A program made the translations under genes and the position numbers. Positions 1 through 4,938 of a DNA stretch of 7,542 bases are shown here, piece by piece. This DNA is from Acetobacteraceae bacterium (GTDB lineage: Bacteria > Pseudomonadota > Alphaproteobacteria > Acetobacterales > Acetobacteraceae): NCBI GenBank assembly GCA_003133265.1, contig PKWQ01000152.1:9462-17003 (forward strand), read 5' to 3'. Below the pieces are notes generated by a model that did no database searches, was not told where the DNA came from, and saw only the letters and a program-made list of their open reading frames with translations. Positions within the stretch are counted from its first letter, which is position 1, and each line of letters opens with the position of its first letter.

Positions 1-1979
1 ATGATGGTGCCGTCCTTGCGGATGTACCTTTTTTCCGTTTGAAAGACGCCGATTTCACCAGCAACCATCTTGCGTAAATTGTACTGGCTCTCGGCCACAT
101 CGTCGGGATAGGTCATATCCCGCACCGCGCGGGCCAGCAATTCGTCTTCGCTATAGCCCGTGATCCGGCAATAGGCGGCATTGACCTTCAGGATGCGGTC
201 GTCGATGCCGACCCAGGCCATCCCATGCCCCGCCGCATCGAAGACGCTGCGGAAGCGTGCCTCGCTGAGGCGCAGTTCCTCCCGGGCTTGCCATTGCTTG
301 GTAACATCGCGCACCGCCGCGATCACGAACAGGCCCGCATCACCACGATAGGAGCTGAGGCCGATCTCGGCCGGGAACTCGCTGCCGTCCTTGCGCCGCG
401 CGTACAATTCCCGGCCGGAAGCCATTTCGCGCGCCTTGGGGCCATGCAGATAGCCATGCATGCGGCCACCGTGCGTTGCCCTGCCGCGCTCCGGCACCAG
501 AATATCGAGCGGTTTGCCGATGAGCTCCTCCGGTTTGTAGCCCAACATATCTTCGGTACACTGGCTGGCCATGACGATTTTACCGGATTCGTCGACGACG
601 ACGATGGCATCCGGACTCGCCGTCAGAAAACCGCGCAGCCGCGCCTCGCTCTCCTGCAGTTTCTTCGCCGCCCGCTTGCGCTCGGTGATGTCCTCCATCA
701 TGAACAGATAGGCGCCTTCTTCCTCGTCCCCCGGCTGGAAGACGGCACCCGAGAAGCGGACGTCGATGATCGTTCCATCCTTGCGCCGTCGCCGCACTTC
801 GATGTCCTGGAGGCTTATGCCCTGCTCCGTCCGCGCGAACATCGCATCCGCCAGCAGTTGTTCCTCGGGCGGGATGAGATCGTAGGGTTGGCCGAGCACG
901 TCTTCCGCGGTGTAGCCGAAGATGCGTTCCGCGCTGCGGTTCCAAATGGTCACATGATGGTTTTGGTTCAAACCGACCACCGCCAACGGGGAAGCGTCGA
1001 TCAGCCGCTTCACCAGATTCGTCGTGCGCTGCTGCTCGGCCCGATAGCGGATCAGCGCCCCGCCGACCACCAGCAAAGCCAGCGAAAGGCCAATGCCGAT
1101 TTCGCCGTCCCACCAGACACTTTGCCAATAATCCGCGAATGCGGCCTTGGCATCCAGACCGACCGCGACCAGCAGCGGAAATTCAGACAGCGTGCGATAC
1201 CCGACATAACTCTCCGGGCTTCCCGGCATCATCCGGCCCAGAAACACGCCTTGCTTTTGCCGCGCCGCTTCGTCCAACAAGCGCGCGCCGGCAATGTTCT
1301 TGCCGATATAATCGACGACCGGCGAACTTGCCCGCACCACTGCGTCCTGGCCGACGACAAAAACGCTGCTCGGGCCGATGTCGAGCGATCGATGAAAGCG
1401 CAAAAAATACGTGGGATCGAGCGAGGCAACGATCACACCGGCAAACCGGCCGTCGGCATCGACGATCCTACGGCTGAGTTGCACGACCAGTTCGTTCGAC
1501 ACGCGACCGGTCAGGGGCTTGCCGATGAACAGAACATCCGCGTTGCCGTTCAAATGCACGCGAAAATGTTCGCGATCCGACAAATCGACGGGCTTGGCAA
1601 CCGGCCCAAGATTGCTGATCTGGACAAAGCCCTGGCGGTCGATGACCCCGACCTGCAGCGTCAGGCCCTGCAGCAGATTGCCGCCACCGGGGACGGTGGA
1701 AAAATCGAAATGGGTCGGATCACGACTATAAAGCGCGCGAAAGAGGATCAATTGCTGGTCGATCGCCTCGACCGAGCGCAGCAAGTTCTCCTCGAAAGTG
1801 CGCGCCAGGTTGCTGGCATCGGTGCGTGCGTCCGCCTCGATGTGGCGGTGCTCCTGCCTCAGGTTCCAGGCGATGCTCCCCCAGATGAGCGTCAGCGACA
1901 GCAGTATCAGGAGCGCCCTGCCCAGCCACTCCGGCGCGTCCCGTAAAAGAAGCGGGGTCTTCAACCACAGATGCCGCAC
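1..1979 (-). CDS. Cache/multi-PAS membrane sensor protein, C-terminus beyond the window
   Basis: This is a signal-transduction receptor; its ligand and output are not visible. The frame is open from GTG at 1979-1977 to the left edge (659 codons), and an in-frame TAA at 2003-2001 limits the start. The GTG follows AAGGGA by five bases, and no in-frame ATG occurs near it. Residues 20-38 are a hydrophobic membrane helix. Residues about 45-285 form a periplasmic double-Cache-like domain with DLSDREHF (132-139) and later GKPLTGR and SLDPTYF. Residues 294-310 are a second membrane helix. Three PAS domains follow: about 320-432 (RLIDASPLAVVGLN, ending DIT), 447-560 (FLTASPDAIVVVDESGK, ending DVT) and 571 to the edge (FRSVFDAAGHGMAWVG, later EKRYIRKDGT). 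The effector domain lies to the left; histidine kinase or diguanylate cyclase/phosphodiesterase are the usual choices. The gene diverges from the oxidoreductase operon. Family and start are well supported; function is not. Confidence 0.88.
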   Translation of the reverse strand, partial: MRHLWLKTPLLLRDAPEWLGRALLILLSLTLIWGSIAWNLRQEHRHIEADARTDASNLARTFEENLLRSVEAIDQQLILFRALYSRDPTHFDFSTVPGGGNLLQGLTLQVGVIDRQGFVQISNLGPVAKPVDLSDREHFRVHLNGNADVLFIGKPLTGRVSNELVVQLSRRIVDADGRFAGVIVASLDPTYFLRFHRSLDIGPSSVFVVGQDAVVRASSPVVDYIGKNIAGARLLDEAARQKQGVFLGRMMPGSPESYVGYRTLSEFPLLVAVGLDAKAAFADYWQSVWWDGEIGIGLSLALLVVGGALIRYRAEQQRTTNLVKRLIDASPLAVVGLNQNHHVTIWNRSAERIFGYTAEDVLGQPYDLIPPEEQLLADAMFARTEQGISLQDIEVRRRRKDGTIIDVRFSGAVFQPGDEEEGAYLFMMEDITERKRAAKKLQESEARLRGFLTASPDAIVVVDESGKIVMASQCTEDMLGYKPEELIGKPLDILVPERGRATHGGRMHGYLHGPKAREMASGRELYARRKDGSEFPAEIGLSSYRGDAGLFVIAAVRDVTKQWQAREELRLSEARFRSVFDAAGHGMAWVGIDDRILKVNAAYCRITGYSEDELLARAVRDMTYPDDVAESQYNLRKMVAGEIGVFQTEKRYIRKDGTI

Positions 1980-2005
1980 CGCGTATCCCTTATTCCCAGC
2001 TTAGT

Positions 2006-2040
2006 CCCAGGCCCCTGAGAGACGGCTCGGTTTGCCTGAG
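2006..2040 (-). promoter_or_regulatory. Stem-loop in the sensor gene leader
   Basis: Read on the minus strand, CTCAGGC (2040-2034) can pair with GCCTGGG (2012-2006) in a 7-bp stem with one G-T wobble, enclosing about 21 nt. The loop has a minor inner pairing (GAG with CTC). If the promoter at 2108-2136 is used, this lies in the 5' untranslated leader, about 27 bases before the GTG start. A second imperfect hairpin precedes it: GTGG-CCTG pairing with CAGG-CCAC within about 2061-2090. No run of T follows either stem, so they are not terminators. Whether they act in regulation is unknown. Confidence 0.25.
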
Positions 2041-2072
2041 CAGTGTTTCGCGTCGGCTAAGTGGCGCACCTG

Positions 2073-2121
2073 CCGGCTTCAGGCTACCACGGTCTGCGGG
2101 AGCCGGTGAAATAGAAGCCGG
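2073..2121. repeat. 8-bp inverted repeat (CCGGCTTC / GAAGCCGG)
   Basis: CCGGCTTC at 2073-2080 is exactly matched in inverted orientation by GAAGCCGG at 2114-2121, with a 33-base spacer that has weaker inner pairing (CACGG with CCGGTG, one bulge). It lies just downstream of, and partly overlaps, the candidate sensor promoter. It could be a hairpin in the leader, a two-site operator, or chance in GC-rich DNA. Confidence 0.25.
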
Positions 2122-2136
2122 ACCTCTGACGGTCAA
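2108..2136 (-). promoter_or_regulatory. Candidate sigma-70-type promoter for the sensor gene
   Basis: On the minus strand, TTGACC (2136-2131, five of six matches to the -35 consensus) is followed after exactly 17 bases by TATTTC (2113-2108, three of six matches to the -10 consensus). Transcription would start near 2101, leaving a leader of about 120 nt before the GTG at 1979. The spacing and -35 are good and the -10 is poor, so this is a candidate only. It overlaps one arm of the 8-bp inverted repeat at 2114-2121. Confidence 0.35.
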
Positions 2137-2273
2137 GGCTGGAATGGACTTTTGGGGCATTATGGACGCCGGCCGGATGCCCGCCGGAAAAGCCGGAACA
2201 GGCGACATGGACTGTAGCGGGGCAAGCCGAAGCACCCTGTCGTGCCGATCGCGCCGCCCGCCCGGGGCATCGG

Positions 2274-2328
2274 CGTGCCGGGTCCAGGCCAACCCTTACC
2301 CTTTGATCCAGATCAATGCCCCGGCACG
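2274..2328. repeat. 9-bp perfect inverted repeat bracketing the FNR-type site
   Basis: CGTGCCGGG (2274-2282) and CCCGGCACG (2320-2328) are exact inverted copies, separated by 37 bases that contain the whole FNR/FixK-type palindrome. As DNA they could be two half-sites for a second regulator or a looping element. They could form an RNA hairpin only if transcription starts upstream of 2274. Chance pairing in GC-rich DNA is a real alternative. Confidence 0.35.
2303..2316 (+). promoter_or_regulatory. FNR/FixK-type binding site (TTGAT-N4-ATCAA)
   Basis: The sequence TTGATCCAGATCAA is a perfect match to the palindrome bound by Crp/FNR-family oxygen- and redox-responsive activators (FNR, FnrL, FixK, ANR, AadR). 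Its centre is 87 bases before the chosen ATG of the first oxidoreductase gene. If it acts as a class II activator site centred at -41.5, transcription would start near 2351, giving a leader of about 46 nt; only a weak -10-like sequence (near 2338-2344) is seen there. The location fits low-oxygen induction of oxygen-sensitive iron-sulfur enzymes. It could also affect the divergent sensor gene, though it is far (over 160 bp) from that gene's candidate promoter. The match is direct; its use is inferred. Confidence 0.72.
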
Positions 2329-2387
2329 GGCTTGTGGCTTAGTGACGACTAAGAACCGGTTGGTTGGCAAATAGCGTTCATCCGTGC

Positions 2388-2391
2388 GAGG
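2388..2391 (+). promoter_or_regulatory. Ribosome binding site deciding the first oxidoreductase start
   Basis: GAGG at 2388-2391 stands five bases before ATG 2397. The other in-frame starts, TTG 2364 and ATG 2409, have no purine-rich sequence at a suitable distance. This favours 2397. Confidence 0.55.
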
Positions 2392-2396
2392 CGCGA

Positions 2397-3290
2397 ATGT
2401 TGGCTACCATGAACGACATCCAAGAAGGCTACGGGTTCGAAATCGTCCGGCGGCAGGATTTCTCCGACGTCACCTATTTGCTTGAAGTCCGGCATCCGCT
2501 GATGGCGAAGGCCGCGCGGCCCGGCCAGTTCGTGATCGTGATGTCGCACGAGAACGGCGAACGCATTCCCCTGACCATCGCCGATTTCGACCGCGCCGCC
2601 GGTACTGTCACGCTGGTGGTGCAGGCCGTCGGCAAGACCACACGGGAGATGCAGCAGACCTGCCAGGCCGGCGCGCATCTGCATGCGCTGGTGGGGCCGA
2701 TGGGCATCCCCACGCATATCGGCGATGCGCGGAAGGTGGTCTGTGTCGGTGGCGGCCTGGGCGTGGCGCCGATCTACCCGCAGGCGCGCGCCTTTAAGGA
2801 AGACGGTGCCTATGTCATCGGCATCCTCGGCTTCCGCAACAAGGATCTGGTCTTCTGGGAAGACAAGTTCCGGGCCTGCTGCGACGAGGTGATTCTGTGT
2901 ACCGATGACGGTTCGGCGGGGATGAAGGGTTTCGTCAGCGACGGCATCAAGCAGGCCATCGCCGCCCACTCCGACATCGACGAGGTGATCGCGATCGGTC
3001 CGCCGGTGATGATGAAAGCCTGCGCCGAGACCACACGGCCGCACGGCATCAAGACCATGGTCAGCCTCAACCCGATCATGGTCGACGGTACCGGCATGTG
3101 CGGCGGCTGCCGCGTGAAGCTGGGCGACCAGGTGAAGTTCGCCTGCGTCGATGGGCCCGATTTCGATGGCCATCTCGTCGATTTCGACGACATGACGCGT
3201 CGCCTGCGGCGCTACAAAGAAGAAGAGACAGCGGCCATGACGCGCTGGTCGGAAACCTGCCGCATGGAGAGCCCGCAAACGACGTTATGA
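2397..3290 (+). CDS. NfnA/SudB-like FAD/NAD(P)-binding oxidoreductase small subunit with [2Fe-2S]
   Basis: A 297-residue cytoplasmic flavoprotein of the ferredoxin-NADP reductase superfamily, the type annotated as NfnA (small subunit of NADH-dependent ferredoxin:NADP oxidoreductase) or as sulfide/dihydroorotate dehydrogenase-like FAD/NAD-binding protein. The FAD domain has RPGQFVIV (41-48) and ERIPLTIADFD (55-65), the usual flavin-contacting signature. The nucleotide domain has VVCVGGGLGVAPIYP (114-128). Near the C-terminus, DGTGMCGGC and a later FAC give D230, C235, C238 and C250, matching the three-Cys-plus-Asp [2Fe-2S] ligation known for NfnA. In Nfn this subunit takes electrons to or from NADH. 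ATG 2397 is preferred on its ribosome binding site; TTG 2364 or ATG 2409 would change the length to 308 or 293. It heads the probable operon behind the FNR-type site, 102 bp before its large-subunit partner. The family is certain; the physiological acceptor is not. I assign no gene symbol because it may be a Kor-complex subunit rather than true Nfn. Confidence 0.9.
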   Translation: MLATMNDIQEGYGFEIVRRQDFSDVTYLLEVRHPLMAKAARPGQFVIVMSHENGERIPLTIADFDRAAGTVTLVVQAVGKTTREMQQTCQAGAHLHALVGPMGIPTHIGDARKVVCVGGGLGVAPIYPQARAFKEDGAYVIGILGFRNKDLVFWEDKFRACCDEVILCTDDGSAGMKGFVSDGIKQAIAAHSDIDEVIAIGPPVMMKACAETTRPHGIKTMVSLNPIMVDGTGMCGGCRVKLGDQVKFACVDGPDFDGHLVDFDDMTRRLRRYKEEETAAMTRWSETCRMESPQTTL

Positions 3291-3311
3291 CCTCGCATAC
3301 CTGATCGGCCG

Positions 3312-3335
3312 CGCCTGCGAACCTGCTTCGCGGCG
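3312..3335 (+). promoter_or_regulatory. Hairpin in the gap between the two Nfn-like genes
   Basis: CGCC-T-GCGAA (3312-3321) pairs with TTCGC-GGCG (3327-3335): a 9-bp stem with one bulged T and the 5-base loop CCTGC. No T-run follows, so it is not a typical intrinsic terminator. It ends immediately before an upstream ATG at 3336, which argues against that start. It may be a transcript-processing or stability element that sets the ratio of the two subunits, or it may have no role. Confidence 0.35.
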
Positions 3336-3392
3336 ATGCGTGGATTGACTTCGGACTGTCGAATTCCCGTTGTGCTTACCTGGTGGGTGGTG

Positions 3393-4880
3393 ATGGCGAA
3401 GAAACGGACCGTACGGACGATACCACAGCAAAGGACGCCGGTCCGCGAACAGGATCCGCGCGAACGAGCAACCAACTTCGCCGAAGTGAACTGCGGCTAC
3501 AGCGAAGCGGAGGCGCTGCTCGAATCCCAGCGATGCCTGTTCTGTGCCGATCCGGTCTGCATCGCCGGCTGCCCTGTGGGCATCAACATTCCAGACTTTA
3601 TCGAACGCATCGGCGCGAAGGATTTTCGCGGCGCCTACGACGCGATCGGGCGCACCAATCTGCTGCCGGCGGTGTGCGGGCGGGTCTGCCCGCAGGAAAC
3701 GCAATGCGAGGGCGAATGCACCGTCGGTGACTCGCTCGAACCGGTGGCGATCGGCCGGCTGGAGCGCTTCGTTGGCGACCGCGCCATCGCCGAGGGCTGG
3801 GCCAATCTGCCGCATATAGAGCCGGCTGGGCGGCGCGTCGGCATCGTCGGCTCCGGCCCCGCCGGCATGGCCTGCGCCGCCGACATGGCCAAGGCCGGCT
3901 GCGACGTGACCGTGTTCGAGGCGTTCCACGAACCGGGCGGCGTGCTGCGCTACGGCATCCCCGACTTCCGCCTGCCCAACGAGGTGATCGACGCCGAGAT
4001 CGCCAATTTGCGCCGGCTCGGCGTGAAGTTCCAATGCAACACCCTGGTCGGGCGGCTGTTCACCATCGCGCAGATGATCGACGAGATGGGATTCGACGCC
4101 GTGTTCATCGGCACCGGGGCCGGCTATCCCGCCATGCTCGGCATCCCCGGCGACTCGCTGAACGGCGTGCTCTCGGCGAATGAGTTGCTGACGCGCTGCA
4201 ATCTTATGCGCGCGCGCGACTTCCCCGCCTACGACACGCCGATCCCGCTTGGCCGCCACGTCGCCGTGGTCGGCGCCGGCAACACCGCGATGGATGCGAT
4301 GCGCGTCTCGCTCCGCCTCGGGGCGCAGAACGTCACCTGCGTCTACCGTCGCAGCAAGGCGGAATGCCCTGCCCGCGCCGAGGAGACCCATCACGCCGAA
4401 CAGGAAGGCGTGGTCTTCAAGTGGCTCACCGCGCCGCTGGAGATTCTCGGCGACGACAAGGGCAATGTGCGCGGCATGCGCTGCATCACCATGATGCTGG
4501 GCGAGCCAGACAAGTCTGGCCGCGCCCGGCCGGTCCCGGTTGCCGGCAGCGAGCACGAGATCGACTGCGACCAGGTGGTGTTCGCCATCGGCACCAACGC
4601 CAACCCGGTCATCGGCCAGACCTCACGCCTGCGGCTCGACAAGCGGGGCTATATCGAGACCGATGCCGATCTGGCGACCTCGATGGCCGGTGTGTTCGCC
4701 GGCGGCGACATCGTCACCGGCGCGGCCACGGTCATCGAAGCCATGGGCGCGGGGCGCAAGGCCGCGCGCAACATGAAGGCGTATCTCGGCATCCGCGAGC
4801 CCGGGTGCGACCTAGCCGCCGCGACGATCTTTGGCATCCAAGCGAGCGAGCGCAACTTCGCCCGCATCCTATCCGCCTGA
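3393..4880 (+). CDS. NfnB/GltD-like NAD(P)-dependent oxidoreductase large subunit with Fe-S clusters
   Basis: A 495-residue cytoplasmic FAD enzyme of the glutamate synthase small-subunit/NfnB family, which couples NAD(P)H to iron-sulfur clusters. The N-terminal Fe-S domain has two cysteine groups: C48, C51, C56, C60 (CLFCADPVCIAGCPVG) and C95, C99, C105, C109 (CGRVCPQETQCEGEC), enough for the two [4Fe-4S] clusters of the family. The FAD motif is GSGPAG (153-158), followed by EPGGVLRYGIP. The NADP-binding motif is VVGAGNTAMDA (292-302), with VYRR beyond it. The second FAD contact is GVFAGGDIVTGAATV (433-447). A 29-residue tail after about G466 extends past the usual family end. No glutamate synthase large subunit is nearby, so GltD is unlikely; the NfnA-like gene upstream makes it NfnB-like. 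The open frame reaches back to ATG 3336, but homologous proteins begin near the KKRTVRTIPQQRTP segment, so ATG 3393 (after a weak GGTGG) is chosen. It lies 58 bp before korA. Confidence 0.9.
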   Translation: MAKKRTVRTIPQQRTPVREQDPRERATNFAEVNCGYSEAEALLESQRCLFCADPVCIAGCPVGINIPDFIERIGAKDFRGAYDAIGRTNLLPAVCGRVCPQETQCEGECTVGDSLEPVAIGRLERFVGDRAIAEGWANLPHIEPAGRRVGIVGSGPAGMACAADMAKAGCDVTVFEAFHEPGGVLRYGIPDFRLPNEVIDAEIANLRRLGVKFQCNTLVGRLFTIAQMIDEMGFDAVFIGTGAGYPAMLGIPGDSLNGVLSANELLTRCNLMRARDFPAYDTPIPLGRHVAVVGAGNTAMDAMRVSLRLGAQNVTCVYRRSKAECPARAEETHHAEQEGVVFKWLTAPLEILGDDKGNVRGMRCITMMLGEPDKSGRARPVPVAGSEHEIDCDQVVFAIGTNANPVIGQTSRLRLDKRGYIETDADLATSMAGVFAGGDIVTGAATVIEAMGAGRKAARNMKAYLGIREPGCDLAAATIFGIQASERNFARILSA

Positions 4881-4938
4881 GCAGCGAGCATCGCGCTCCG
4901 CAAATGGTCGCCAGCAACTCCAAGCAAGAGACGAAGCC

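Larger units (their letters stand above)
1980..2396. other. Divergent intergenic regulatory region
   Basis: About 417 bp lie between the two divergent start codons. I see no convincing gene here: short open frames exist on both strands, but their translations are low-complexity Arg/Pro/Ala-rich strings resembling no family I recognise, and they cross the regulatory elements. It contains the FNR/FixK-type palindrome (2303-2316), a 9-bp inverted repeat around it (2274-2282 with 2320-2328), an 8-bp inverted repeat (2073-2080 with 2114-2121), a candidate minus-strand promoter (2108-2136) and an inverted repeat in the sensor leader (2006-2040). The stretch 2165-2290 is very GC-rich, with repeated GCCGG words, and I can assign it no other function. 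Confidence 0.6.

Noticed and set aside
225..1946. Plus-strand open frame of 573 codons, the longest listed frame in the left third
   Set aside because: It lies antisense to the Cache/PAS gene, whose minus-strand translation shows continuous family motifs (membrane helices, Cache signatures, three PAS domains). The plus-strand translation is rich in Arg, His, Asp and Ala with no recognisable domain, as expected for the complement of a GC-rich gene.
1990..2060. Resemblance of the minus-strand leader to glycine or cyclic-di-GMP riboswitch pieces (CCGACG, then CTCAGGCAAACC)
   Set aside because: Only fragments match. The conserved GGAGAG and GGAC parts of the glycine aptamer and the GGGACGCAAAGCC core of the GEMM aptamer are absent or altered.
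2135..2163. Possible plus-strand -10 element CATTAT near 2158
   Set aside because: No -35-like hexamer stands 16-18 bases upstream.
2144..2374. Small plus-strand frame of 76 codons in the intergenic region
   Set aside because: It has a passable AAGG ribosome site but runs through the FNR-type site, and the product is low-complexity. I take it as chance.
2361..2380. Possible sigma-54 promoter (TGGCAAAT followed by GTTC)
   Set aside because: The GG and GC elements do not fall at the required spacing, and the -12 TTGC is missing.
3336..3392. 19-residue N-terminal extension of the NfnB-like protein from ATG 3336
   Set aside because: No ribosome binding site is seen, a hairpin ends directly before it, and the family's conserved N-terminus begins just after ATG 3393. 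It remains possible.
4831..4938. Upstream ATG 4831 for korA
   Set aside because: It would overlap the end of the preceding gene by 50 bases and add a Ser/Arg/Ala-rich stretch foreign to KorA. ATG 4939 fits the family.
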